64,000 nt of DNA, from assembly GCA_011524905.1 (NCBI GenBank), contig WTJI01000007.1, positions 62,001 through 126,000 of the forward strand, in the 5' to 3' direction. Position numbers and translations under genes: made by a program. Numbering within the stretch: the first letter of the stretch is position 1; each line of letters begins with the position of its first letter. The DNA is from Flavobacteriales bacterium. GTDB taxonomy: Bacteria; Bacteroidota; Bacteroidia; Flavobacteriales; Flavobacteriaceae. The notes under the pieces were generated by a model, which did not search any database, was not told the origin of the DNA, and saw only the letters and a list, made by a program, of their open reading frames with translations. Shown here piece by piece: positions 1 to 8,027 of this stretch.

Positions 1-144
1 TTGAAAGAAGGAGAGTTGGAAATAGGACAGGTAGCGGCTATGATTGACCAAATTTTACCAGCCAAGGATATTGTCAACGAAATGTTGTCGGGCTACAACA
101 AAACTTTAGACAAACTAAAGGCTATGGGCGCATTTAAACAGTAG
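1..144 (+). CDS. Nitronate monooxygenase-family flavoprotein, C-terminal fragment
   Basis: The window opens inside a reading frame whose last 47 codons end at a TAG. The residues GELEIGQVAAMIDQI followed by a helical tail resemble the C-terminus of the nitronate monooxygenase / FabK-like flavin oxidoreductase family, where a similar E-G-E-x-x-x-GQ segment precedes the final helices. That family uses FMN to oxidise nitronates or, in FabK, reduce enoyl-ACP. Too little is present to choose a substrate. It converges on lysA with only 10 bases between the stops. The assignment rests on a short tail and is tentative. Confidence 0.5.
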   Translation: MKEGELEIGQVAAMIDQILPAKDIVNEMLSGYNKTLDKLKAMGAFKQ

Positions 145-154
145 GGATGATAAA

Positions 155-1387
155 TCAAACAGGGGCCGTTTCAGGCTTTTTATGAAAAGATATCAGCTTT
201 TGGTTGTGTAATAAATCGTCAAAGTTTTCTTGTTTGCGAATCAGGTGTGCTTCCCCATTATGCCAAATGATTTCTGCAGGGCGATATCTTGAGTTGTAAT
301 TGCTTGCCATACTAAAACAGTAGGCACCAGCATTACGGAAAACCAAATAATCTCCTTCGCTTATTTCTGCAATTTGGCGGTTACTGCCAAAAGTATCAGT
401 TTCACAGATATAGCCAACAACAGAATAAAATCGTTTTTTGCCCTCTGGATTTGATAGGTTTTCTATTTCGTGATAAGATCCATAAAGCATCGGTCGGATC
501 AAGTGGTTAAAGCCACTATCGACCTGGGCAAATACAGTTGATGTAGTTTGTTTCACCCCATTGACTGGAGAGATAAAGTGCCCTGCTTGACTGACCAAGA
601 ATTTACCGGGCTCAAAAGCCAAAGCCAACTCACGCCCGTATTCTTCACAAAAGGCATGAAAACGCGTACTCAGTTTTTTGCCTAGTTCTTCTATATCAGT
701 TTCGATATCTCCTTCTTTGTAAGGTACTTTAAAGCCGCTGCCAAAATCAATAAATTCAAGATTTTTAAAGCTTTTTGCGGTTTCAAAAAGTATTTCTGCA
801 GCATGAAGAAAAACTTCTATGTCTAGAATATCGGATCCAGTATGCATGTGTACGCCATTGATATTCATTCCTGTATTTTCAACAATACGAAGTAAATGTG
901 GAATTTGATGAATGGAGATGCCAAATTTAGAATCGATGTGTCCCACCGAAATATTACTATTTCCGCCTGCCATGACATGGGGATTGATGCGAATGCAAAC
1001 TGGGACTTTAGGGTGGCGATTGCCAAATTCTTCAAGGGTTGCGAGGTTGTCAATATTGATTTGAGCCCCCAGATTAACAACGGCCTCGATTTCTGAAATG
1101 GATACGCCATTAGGGGTGAAAATAATTCGGTCGGGGGAAAAGCCAGCGTGAAGTCCTAGCTGAACTTCCTGAAGGGAGACCGTGTCAAGACCACTGCCCA
1201 TACTGGCCATCAAATTTAAGATAGAGATGTTAGACAAAGCCTTCATGGCATAATTGATCTTTAATTGACCAATCTGAGCAAAAGCATCAGTGAGTCGTTT
1301 GTATTGTGACCGAATTTTATCAGCATCATAAACATATATAGGCGTCCCAAATTCCTGGGCAATGGCTAGCAAATCTTTGTTTTCCAT
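155..1387 (-). CDS. lysA: Diaminopimelate decarboxylase
   Basis: PLP-dependent decarboxylase that converts meso-diaminopimelate to L-lysine, the last lysine step. It has the fold-type III layout: the PLP lysine in YAMKA near residue 50, a histidine/glycine segment (GVHMHTGSD), the phosphate-binding glycines in IDFGSGFKVPY, EPGKFLV, and the second-domain motif CETDTFG with the late tyrosine segment NAGAYCFSMASNYN. About 410 residues is normal length. I chose the ATG at 1387 (MENKDLL), not one seven codons upstream, because family members start close to this motif and a TAnnTTTG box lies 18 nt before it. dapD and dapB elsewhere in the window serve the same pathway. Confidence 0.93.
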   Translation of the reverse strand: MENKDLLAIAQEFGTPIYVYDADKIRSQYKRLTDAFAQIGQLKINYAMKALSNISILNLMASMGSGLDTVSLQEVQLGLHAGFSPDRIIFTPNGVSISEIEAVVNLGAQINIDNLATLEEFGNRHPKVPVCIRINPHVMAGGNSNISVGHIDSKFGISIHQIPHLLRIVENTGMNINGVHMHTGSDILDIEVFLHAAEILFETAKSFKNLEFIDFGSGFKVPYKEGDIETDIEELGKKLSTRFHAFCEEYGRELALAFEPGKFLVSQAGHFISPVNGVKQTTSTVFAQVDSGFNHLIRPMLYGSYHEIENLSNPEGKKRFYSVVGYICETDTFGSNRQIAEISEGDYLVFRNAGAYCFSMASNYNSRYRPAEIIWHNGEAHLIRKQENFDDLLHNQKLISFHKKPETAPV

Positions 1388-1405
1388 ATTATGTCGCTTT
1401 GTTGG

Positions 1406-1413
1406 CAAAAATA
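1406..1413 (-). promoter_or_regulatory. Predicted -7 promoter box of lysA
   Basis: The minus strand reads TATTTTTG, a match to the Bacteroidota -7 consensus TAnnTTTG, 18 nt before the chosen lysA start. No good -33 TTTG is visible at the usual spacing. Confidence 0.45.
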
Positions 1414-1528
1414 CAGAAGTTATTGAGGACTTTTATGAAGTCTTCCACAAATCAATAAAAAACAACAAAATGTTGTATTTGAAACTTATTAAAGCCATCA
1501 TTCATTCGCTATGACTCAATAGAATTCT

Positions 1529-1536
1529 TAATTTTG
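1529..1536 (+). promoter_or_regulatory. Predicted -7 promoter box of sucC
   Basis: TAATTTTG matches TAnnTTTG and ends 18 nt before the sucC ATG at 1555. Its position between divergent lysA and sucC fits a separate promoter for each gene. Confidence 0.45.
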
Positions 1537-1554
1537 TCGGCGAAATCAACGACT

Positions 1555-2745
1555 ATGAATTTACATGAATATCAAGGTAAAGAAATTTTAGCCAGCTTTG
1601 GCGTTAATGTACAACGAGGAATTGTAGCCGATACGCCTGAAAAAGCTGTCGCCGCCGCAAAAACCTTAACTGAAAGTACAGGTACCTCATGGCATGTGAT
1701 CAAAGCACAAATTCACGCAGGCGGACGCGGAAAAGGTGGTGGCGTCAAATTAGCAAAAAATCTTGACGATGTTCGGTCTATTGCTGATAATATTTTAGGT
1801 ATGCAATTGGTGACACCACAAACGCCTCCCGAAGGAAAAAAGGTACACCAAGTCCTGATTGCAGAGGATGTGTATTATCCAGGACCTTCAGAAACAAGTG
1901 AGATTTACATGTCTGTATTGTTGAATCGAGCGTCTGGAAAAAATATGATTATGTACTCTACCGAAGGCGGGATGGACATAGAAACGGTAGCTGAAGAAAC
2001 ACCGCATTTGATTTTTACAGAAGAGATCGATCCAGGTTTGGGTTTACAGGGTTTCCAAGCAAGAAAAGTAGCATTCAATCTCGGGCTCAGTGGCACAGCT
2101 TTTAAGGAAATGACCAAATTTGTAAGCGCACTTTATAATGCCTATGTTGGCTCAGATGCTTCCTTGTTTGAAATTAACCCCGTTTTAAAAACTGCTGATG
2201 ATAAAATTTTAGCCGTTGATGCCAAAGTAACCTTAGATGATAATGCTTTGTTCCGACACAAAGATTACGCGGCTTTGCGTGATTTAAAAGAGGAAAATCC
2301 AGTTGAGATTGAAGCCAATGAAGCAGGGCTTAACTATGTAGATTTGGACGGCAATGTAGGATGTATGGTTAATGGTGCTGGTTTGGCAATGGCAACCATG
2401 GACCTTATTAAGCAATCTGGTGGTGATCCTGCAAACTTTTTGGATGTGGGTGGAACAGCAGACGCTGCACGGGTAGAAACGGCCTTCCGACTGATTCTTA
2501 AAGACCCGAAAGTAAAGGCTATTTTGGTTAATATTTTTGGAGGTATCGTTCGATGTGATCGAGTTGCCCAGGGGATTGTTGATGCTTACAAGAATATGGG
2601 TGACGCCATCAAAGTGCCTATTATTGTTCGTCTTCAAGGAACTAACGCTGAACAAGCCAAGGAGCTCATCGATGCATCTGGCTTAAATGTTCTATCCGCT
2701 ACAGCCTTTGAAGAAGCTGCTCAAAAAGTCCAATCTGTCTTGTAG
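1555..2745 (+). CDS. sucC: Succinyl-CoA ligase (ADP-forming) beta subunit
   Basis: Beta subunit of the TCA-cycle enzyme that interconverts succinyl-CoA and succinate with substrate-level phosphorylation. The N-terminus MNLHEYQGKEIL is the start of the ATP-grasp domain; KAQIHAGGRGKGGGVK is the nucleotide-binding loop, and the C-terminal CoA-ligase domain carries GGTAD and NIFGGIVRCD. The length of 396 aa is typical. A TTG seven codons upstream is in frame, but the ATG at 1555 starts exactly at the conserved MNLHEYQ. The alpha subunit sucD is not adjacent, so the two subunits are unlinked here, as is common in Bacteroidota. The ATP or GTP preference cannot be read with certainty. Confidence 0.96.
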   Translation: MNLHEYQGKEILASFGVNVQRGIVADTPEKAVAAAKTLTESTGTSWHVIKAQIHAGGRGKGGGVKLAKNLDDVRSIADNILGMQLVTPQTPPEGKKVHQVLIAEDVYYPGPSETSEIYMSVLLNRASGKNMIMYSTEGGMDIETVAEETPHLIFTEEIDPGLGLQGFQARKVAFNLGLSGTAFKEMTKFVSALYNAYVGSDASLFEINPVLKTADDKILAVDAKVTLDDNALFRHKDYAALRDLKEENPVEIEANEAGLNYVDLDGNVGCMVNGAGLAMATMDLIKQSGGDPANFLDVGGTADAARVETAFRLILKDPKVKAILVNIFGGIVRCDRVAQGIVDAYKNMGDAIKVPIIVRLQGTNAEQAKELIDASGLNVLSATAFEEAAQKVQSVL

Positions 2746-2746
2746 A

Positions 2747-2791
2747 TGCCATTTTGGCATTTATTTTCATAATTTTACTGCCAAAATGACA
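2747..2791. promoter_or_regulatory. Paired 13-bp motif upstream of hsp20 (candidate operator)
   Basis: TGCCATTTTGGCA at 2747-2759 is a perfect palindrome around TTT. At 2779-2791 the minus strand reads TGTCATTTTGGCA, differing at one base. The two copies are 19 bases apart, start right after the sucC stop, and lie 64 bases before the hsp20 ATG. The first copy could also act as a weak sucC terminator hairpin, but the repeated motif favours a protein-binding site. Confidence 0.5.
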
Positions 2792-2855
2792 ATTTCATAT
2801 CATGGTACTTCTTTTGTAAGTATTGGGGTGTAACAAACCCTTAAATACAATTACA

Positions 2856-3284
2856 ATGAATTTAGTACGTAGACAAACAGCCCCATCTTGGATCCCTTCA
2901 TTAGTTGAAGAATGGTTACAGAGAGATACCATTCAATACCCAGCTTTTCAGGCAAACCAGCGTCCTGCTGTTAATATTCAAGAAACCGAAAAAGCTTTTA
3001 TTCTCGATTTGGCTGCACCTGGTTTCAATAAAAAGGATTTGGTGGTAACGGTTGAAAACGATCTACTTTCGATAGGATCGGAAGTTGAAACTAATGATGA
3101 ATCAGACACAACCTATACCCGCCGTGAGTATAGTTATAAAGGTTTTCGCAGGACTTTTTCTATTCCTGAGAACGTCGAACAGAAAAAAATTGAGGCACAT
3201 TACAATGAAGGTGTTTTGAAGATCACTTTACCTAAGAAAGAGGTCGATAAAGTAACAGCAGAACGGACTATTCGTGTCCGTTAA
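2856..3284 (+). CDS. Hsp20/alpha-crystallin family small heat shock protein
   Basis: Small ATP-independent holdase chaperone that binds unfolding proteins and keeps them soluble. The 142-residue protein has a short N-terminal arm (residues 1-30), then an alpha-crystallin domain from PAVNIQETEKAFILDLAAPGFNKKDL through YNEGVLKITLPK, the signature G-x-L near the end of the last core strand. The ATG at 2856 is preferred over an in-frame TTG 33 bases upstream because it begins a normal sHsp N-terminus. It stands alone between sucC and convergent uvrB, with the paired 13-bp motif upstream as likely heat-shock control and a hairpin terminator downstream. Confidence 0.93.
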   Translation: MNLVRRQTAPSWIPSLVEEWLQRDTIQYPAFQANQRPAVNIQETEKAFILDLAAPGFNKKDLVVTVENDLLSIGSEVETNDESDTTYTRREYSYKGFRRTFSIPENVEQKKIEAHYNEGVLKITLPKKEVDKVTAERTIRVR

Positions 3285-3310
3285 TGAAATCAATTTTTTT
3301 GTTTTTGTTT

Positions 3311-3338
3311 ATAAAAGCGTCCACTTGGGCGCTTTTAT
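3311..3338. terminator. Bidirectional hairpin terminator between hsp20 and uvrB
   Basis: ATAAAAGCGTCC and GGGCGCTTTTAT form a 12-bp stem with one T-G wobble and an ACTT loop. The 3' arm ends in a short T-run on both strands, so it can stop hsp20 and uvrB transcripts, which converge here. Confidence 0.75.
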
Positions 3339-3341
3339 AAT

Positions 3342-5339
3342 TTAGAACGTGGCTAGCTGTTTTTTTAACGCTTCTATCGTGTCTCTTAGTTGTGCTGCTT
3401 CAATAAAGTCTAATGCCTTAGCTGCAGCTTCCATTTCCTTTCGTAGGCTGTTGATTTTTTTCTGTATAGCCTCTGGACTTTCATAGCGTTGTTCCGCTTC
3501 GGCAACCTTTCGTTCTTCACGTTCCTGTACGTAAGTAGCAACAGAGTTTTTGGACAGTGCATTGTCCAATGATTTATTCAACGCTTTTGGTTTTAAATTG
3601 TGTTCTTGGTTGTAAGTGATTTGTTTTTCCCTACGATAATTTGTCTCATCGATGGTTTTTTGCATACTCTGGGTAATGGTATCAGCATACATGATGGCTT
3701 TTCCGTTTACGTTACGCGCAGCTCTACCTACTGTTTGGGTTAAGGAGCGGTTACTCCGTAAGAAACCCTCTTTATCCGCATCAATAATAGCCACTAACGA
3801 TACCTCAGGTAAGTCTAGGCCTTCCCGGAGTAAATTCACACCCACCAGCACGTCAAAAAGTCCCTTGCGTAAATCCTGCATAATTTCAACCCTTTCTAGT
3901 GTATCCACATCACTATGTATATATCGGGTTCGTATTTGAACCCTACTTAGATATTTTGTTAGTTCTTCGGCCATTCTTTTTGTTAGTGTGGTGACCAAAG
4001 TGCGTTCATCTTTTTCCACACGTTGCTGTATTTCTTCGATCAGATCGTCAATCTGATTGAGACTAGGGCGAACTTCAATTATTGGGTCTAGTAAACCCGT
4101 AGGACGAATGATTTGTTCAACATAAACTCCCTCAGTCTTTTTTAATTCATAGTCAGCAGGGGTTGCACTGACGTAGAGGACTTGGTTTTGAAGTCCTTCA
4201 AATTCTTCAAATTTTAAGGGCCTATTGTCCATAGCAGCAGGCAAGCGGAAACCATATTCAACTAAGTTCTCTTTTCTACTCCGATCTCCACCATACATAG
4301 CATGGACTTGTGAAATAGTTACGTGACTCTCATCAACGACCATCAAATAGTCATTAGGAAAATAATCGAGAAGGCAGAATGGACGCGTTCCTGGTGCCCG
4401 ACCGTCCAGATACCGCGAATAGTTTTCAATTCCAGAACAATAGCCAAGTTCACGAATCATTTCCAAATCAAATTCTGTTCTTTCCTCCAAACGCTTCGCT
4501 TCAAGCGGCTTACCTATTTCTTTAAAATAATCAACTTGTTTAACGAGATCATCTTGAATTTGATGGATGGCTGTTTGTAATAAATCCGGGCTCGTTACGA
4601 AAATATTGGCTGGATAGATAGTAACGCGTTCAAACTGGTCGAGGGTTTGGTTGTTGATCGGGTCAAAGGCTTCAATTTCCTCAATCTCATCTCCGAAAAA
4701 ATGAATCCTAAATGCCGTGTCAGAATAACCTGGGAAAATTGAAATAACATCCCCTTGCACCTTAAAATTTCCTCGATTAAATTCTCCCGTTGTTCTAGAA
4801 TATAAACTTTGCACCAACCGATGGAGCAATTGAGTCCGAGAGATTACCTGATCCTGTTGTAGTTCAATTACATTTTTTTGAAACTCTTGCGGATTACCAA
4901 TCCCATATAAACAAGAAACTGATGCCACAACCAACACATCACGACGACCTGATAAAAGAGAAGATGTAGTGCTCAATCGCAGCTTTTCAATCTCCTCATT
5001 GATTGATAAATCTTTTTCAATATAAGTACCTGTTACGGGTATGTATGCTTCAGGTTGGTAATAGTCATAATAAGAGACAAAATATTCTACAGCATTGTTA
5101 GGGAAAAATTGTTTGAATTCAGAATACAACTGGGCGGCGAGGGTTTTGTTATGAGCCAAAACCAAAGTTGGGCGTTGTAAACGTTCTACTACATTGGCGA
5201 CAGTAAATGTTTTACCCGATCCTGTTACTCCTTGCAGCGTCACAAATGGGTCATTCCCTTGAAAGGCACCAACTATTTGTTGGATTGCTTGGGGTTGGTC
5301 TCCTGTTGGAGAAAAGGGAGAGACAATTTCAAATTTCAT
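3342..5339 (-). CDS. uvrB: Excinuclease ABC subunit B
   Basis: Damage-verification helicase of nucleotide excision repair; it receives damaged DNA from UvrA and recruits UvrC. Visible are the Walker A GVTGSGKT at residues 37-44, the beta-hairpin segment YYDYYQPEAY near 90-99 that inserts between the strands, the DESH helicase motif in MVVDESHVTI, helicase motifs V/VI (LLREGLDLPEVSLV and QTVGRAARN), and a C-terminal UVR domain that contacts UvrC (about residues 625-660). At 665 aa it is full length. It is a single gene with its own promoter, divergent from the kinase-like orphan. Confidence 0.98.
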   Translation of the reverse strand: MKFEIVSPFSPTGDQPQAIQQIVGAFQGNDPFVTLQGVTGSGKTFTVANVVERLQRPTLVLAHNKTLAAQLYSEFKQFFPNNAVEYFVSYYDYYQPEAYIPVTGTYIEKDLSINEEIEKLRLSTTSSLLSGRRDVLVVASVSCLYGIGNPQEFQKNVIELQQDQVISRTQLLHRLVQSLYSRTTGEFNRGNFKVQGDVISIFPGYSDTAFRIHFFGDEIEEIEAFDPINNQTLDQFERVTIYPANIFVTSPDLLQTAIHQIQDDLVKQVDYFKEIGKPLEAKRLEERTEFDLEMIRELGYCSGIENYSRYLDGRAPGTRPFCLLDYFPNDYLMVVDESHVTISQVHAMYGGDRSRKENLVEYGFRLPAAMDNRPLKFEEFEGLQNQVLYVSATPADYELKKTEGVYVEQIIRPTGLLDPIIEVRPSLNQIDDLIEEIQQRVEKDERTLVTTLTKRMAEELTKYLSRVQIRTRYIHSDVDTLERVEIMQDLRKGLFDVLVGVNLLREGLDLPEVSLVAIIDADKEGFLRSNRSLTQTVGRAARNVNGKAIMYADTITQSMQKTIDETNYRREKQITYNQEHNLKPKALNKSLDNALSKNSVATYVQEREERKVAEAEQRYESPEAIQKKINSLRKEMEAAAKALDFIEAAQLRDTIEALKKQLATF

Positions 5340-5353
5340 AGCACATCAATTTT

Positions 5354-5361
5354 CAAAAATA
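5354..5361 (-). promoter_or_regulatory. Predicted -7 promoter box of uvrB
   Basis: TATTTTTG on the minus strand, 14 nt before the uvrB ATG. I see no LexA-like palindrome next to it. Confidence 0.45.
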
Positions 5362-5452
5362 GCTATTCAGCTACAATCTGAAAGGGTAATTAGGAAATCC
5401 TTTGTCAAAATTCGATTTTAAAAAAGATACTACCTTTGATAAAAAAGCGCCC

Positions 5453-6520
5453 ATGGACAAGTTGATCTCTAAGAAAAAGCCTTTTTTCCCTATTTCAGCC
5501 ACATTTATTGATTATTTGAAATTCTACAATCGTTGGGTCAACACCCCAATCAGTTATTCCGACCTACTTCGCTTTTCGGGATCAGTTTCTGTCTATGATC
5601 AAAATGATGAGGATACTTTATGGGTTCGAGTGTATTACACAGACTCAGAGCGAGAAGGTATAGATCAAGATTTAAAAAAAATATACACTTTGTTACATTC
5701 TGATGGTAATGAGCAGGCGCTTCCCTACTTAAATGTTGATGCTATTGATTACTGTACGTTTGGAAACTCCAAGCCTTTTCGGGTAAAAATTAGAAATATC
5801 CTTAATGATAATTTCACTTATTTCTATGTCAAAAAGACGGATGCTTCAAGAGTTTGCGGGCTGGAATTTGAACACATGTTGTCTCCCTATAATTTGAATT
5901 TTCTTTTGAATGATGAAACCTTGATTGAGGAACACATTGCTGGAATACCTGGTGATGAGTTCATTCGGAATAATTTAGCTGCATGTACAGCTGCGCAACA
6001 AGCTCAAATTGCAAAAGAATATGTCAAATTTAATGAGCGTTGTATGATACGTTTGTTGGGAGATATGCGGGCTTACAATTATGTAATTATTCCGATTCAT
6101 GATTTTGATCAAGTTATTTATAAAATTCGTGCCATTGATTTTGATCAGCAGTGTTTTGAAGGTAAATTATCGGTTTATCGACCGCAGTTTTTTAAGGAAA
6201 ATCAGCCGATCATTAAATTGGTTAAAGAAAAACTGACCTCCGATTCCATTCAACAATATAAAATCGAAGAACGATCAATTGTTGCCAAGCGAGTGAAAAG
6301 CTCTGAGCGGAGAATCAATTTACTCTTAGCCGAAATGAAAAAAACCAAGCTTTCACTACCCAAACATTTGAATAATTTGAAGACAGAGATTTTTAAGTTT
6401 ACGAAGGATTCTTCATTTCAAGAATGTCAATCTATGGGAGCAGTCATGGATGCAGCCTTGAGTTATGTTAAAAGGAATTACGAAAACGTTAGTATGAATT
6501 CTTTATTTACAAATCAATAG
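5453..6520 (+). CDS. Conserved hypothetical protein with kinase-like residue pattern
   Basis: I do not recognise a named family. Counted from the ATG at 5453 (355 aa), the middle shows a spacing like protein-kinase-fold phosphotransferases: a lysine pair in YVKKT (127-128), a glutamate in LEFEHML (138 or 140), a hinge-like TLIEEHIAGIPG, a catalytic-loop-like LLGDMRAYN (D204, four residues, N209), then IDFD (D229) in the place of DFG. The first 100 residues and the Lys-rich C-terminal helix match nothing I know. An in-frame TTG at 5402 would add 17 residues, but a TAnnTTTG box (TACCTTTG, 5431-5438) lies inside that extension, 14 nt before the ATG. It overlaps the next, convergent gene by 7 bases. 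The function is inferred from motif spacing only. Confidence 0.6.
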   Translation: MDKLISKKKPFFPISATFIDYLKFYNRWVNTPISYSDLLRFSGSVSVYDQNDEDTLWVRVYYTDSEREGIDQDLKKIYTLLHSDGNEQALPYLNVDAIDYCTFGNSKPFRVKIRNILNDNFTYFYVKKTDASRVCGLEFEHMLSPYNLNFLLNDETLIEEHIAGIPGDEFIRNNLAACTAAQQAQIAKEYVKFNERCMIRLLGDMRAYNYVIIPIHDFDQVIYKIRAIDFDQQCFEGKLSVYRPQFFKENQPIIKLVKEKLTSDSIQQYKIEERSIVAKRVKSSERRINLLLAEMKKTKLSLPKHLNNLKTEIFKFTKDSSFQECQSMGAVMDAALSYVKRNYENVSMNSLFTNQ

Positions 6521-7002
6521 TAACTATCAAGATGGGAATCGTCATTTTGATCTAAATCCTCAAAATCATCTTGGGGGTTTTGGCCTGTTCCCTCAAAAGT
6601 TTTTTCAGGTGCTTCTTCTGGTACTTCACCAGTAGCAAAAACCAGATGTGGATAGCTCATACCAGGCGCTGGTTCTGCGACCTCCATAACTTCGACAAAG
6701 AAAGTCCATAAAGCCAAAAAATCATACACATAAATCAAGTGGTGATTTTGTTCTGAAAAGATGGCATCTAGTGGTGTGTTTTCGTGTGAGGTATCACCAA
6801 TTCCCATATCAATAATTGGCAATTCTTCACCTTGTTCCCACTGTGAATTAGAGCGATAGAAAGAGGCCATTTCGTTACCCGCAAAACCAAATGATTGTGC
6901 TATGGCCAAGTGAAGCTCCTCCAAGCTGGCTTTGTGATCGATTTCTAGATCTCTAAAAACATCTGACTCAACGTCTAATATTATGCGGATTCGTAATATC
7001 AT
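6514..7002 (-). CDS. Plasmid pRiA4b ORF-3-like (PRiA4_ORF3) family protein
   Basis: The start MILRIRIILDVESDVFRDLEI and the segment LEELHLAIAQSFGFAGNEMASFY follow the PRiA4_ORF3 domain (PF07929), often labelled IS1096 element passenger TnpR family. The family's biochemical role is unknown. The last 40 residues are acidic and rich in D, E, P and Q, probably disordered. No transposase or inverted repeat is nearby, so there is no reason to see it as part of a mobile element here. Its start overlaps the end of ctaA by four bases (ATGA), which suggests co-translation. Confidence 0.75.
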   Translation of the reverse strand: MILRIRIILDVESDVFRDLEIDHKASLEELHLAIAQSFGFAGNEMASFYRSNSQWEQGEELPIIDMGIGDTSHENTPLDAIFSEQNHHLIYVYDFLALWTFFVEVMEVAEPAPGMSYPHLVFATGEVPEEAPEKTFEGTGQNPQDDFEDLDQNDDSHLDSYY

Positions 7003-8027
7003 ATTTTTGATTTTATAGTACGCTGTTGTAATAGAATATAAAATTGAGTGGCAAAAAGTAGCGCAGCAATAACTAAATGTAAGGGCTGTGAGGCAAGGGG
7101 GAAATCAAAATAATACATAGCAATTCCTGAAATAATCTCAAAACCAATACAACCAATAATCCAATAAAGTGTTGGGTTGTGTATTTTAAATTTTTTCAAT
7201 TGCCAGCCCAAATATCCATTGACTCCAAGTACTAGAAGGGAAAAACTTCTATGTACATAAAAAACGAGTGGGGTATCTGCCAGCCATTTTTCAGGATGAA
7301 GGAGTTGCCAATGATGCATTTGGGTGTCAACGTATTGGCGAACCTGCGTGCCCATTCCAATCTGTATCAAACTTAGTATCAAAGCCAGTATTGTCATTCC
7401 ATAAAAATGACGGGAAAATTCAATTCTGACTTGTTGTTGTTTATTCCAATGCCAGAGCCCTATCAATAGTGCTACTATAACCAAAGCCATAGCCATGTGA
7501 AGGGTAATCTTTGCTGGCAGTAGATTGGAATCAACTACTGTTTTTCCCAGCCAAGCTTGAAAGCCCATTCCGAGTACAATACTTAAGGACAAAAGAAAAG
7601 GCTGCTTGGATTTCTTCCAAAATAAAGCACTCAATCCTAGCAAAATTAGGGTTGTCAGTCCAGCCAACGCACCCAACAAACGATTGATGAATTCTATCCA
7701 AGTGTGATAAACATTAAATCGGGCATAGTCATGTTTGGTGTAGGGTTCCCAATTTTCTGCTTGGTATTGTTGTTGACTGGTAAAGTCTTGTTTTACAACG
7801 TAAAGGCTCTCTTCCAGAATAATGACTTGCCCTTTTTGATACGCATGATTAGGCATCCACATCAGTTGAGCGCGTTCAGTAGGGGGGATGAGATAGCCAA
7901 AACATTTGGGCCAATCGGGGCAACCCATGCCACTACCCGTCATTCGCACAAAAGCCCCAGCAGCTATTACCAGAAAAACAAGTGCTAAGTTGAGTAATAT
8001 TACTTGTTGAAATCGTTTGCTATTCAT
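6999..8027 (-). CDS. ctaA: Heme A synthase (COX15/CtaA family)
   Basis: Membrane enzyme that oxidises the methyl group of heme O to a formyl group, giving heme A for aa3-type cytochrome oxidase. The 342-aa protein has about eight hydrophobic segments and the family start NLALVFLVIAAGAFVRMTGSGMGCPDWPKCFG, where the RxTGSGxxCPDWPxC pattern is diagnostic. Membrane histidines that could ligate heme occur in HTWIEFINR, HMAMAL, HRSFSLL and HLVIAAL. The long polar loop after the first helix (QRNY-rich, residues about 55-95) is usual in Bacteroidota. It lies in a minus-strand run with the CCA enzyme upstream (8-nt overlap) and implies an aerobic respiratory chain. Confidence 0.92.
   Translation of the reverse strand: MNSKRFQQVILLNLALVFLVIAAGAFVRMTGSGMGCPDWPKCFGYLIPPTERAQLMWMPNHAYQKGQVIILEESLYVVKQDFTSQQQYQAENWEPYTKHDYARFNVYHTWIEFINRLLGALAGLTTLILLGLSALFWKKSKQPFLLSLSIVLGMGFQAWLGKTVVDSNLLPAKITLHMAMALVIVALLIGLWHWNKQQQVRIEFSRHFYGMTILALILSLIQIGMGTQVRQYVDTQMHHWQLLHPEKWLADTPLVFYVHRSFSLLVLGVNGYLGWQLKKFKIHNPTLYWIIGCIGFEIISGIAMYYFDFPLASQPLHLVIAALLFATQFYILLQQRTIKSKI

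Noticed and set aside
2284-2655. A 123-codon minus-strand frame inside sucC
   Set aside because: Antisense shadow of a well-conserved enzyme gene; no domain or promoter.
5453-6520. HipA-type toxin-antitoxin locus
   Set aside because: No HipB-like partner is adjacent and the kinase-like spacing does not show the HipA N-terminal domain.
6514-7002. Remnant of a mobile element, from the IS1096 passenger label of the family
   Set aside because: No transposase, inverted repeats or target duplication are seen; it overlaps ctaA as a normal operon gene.
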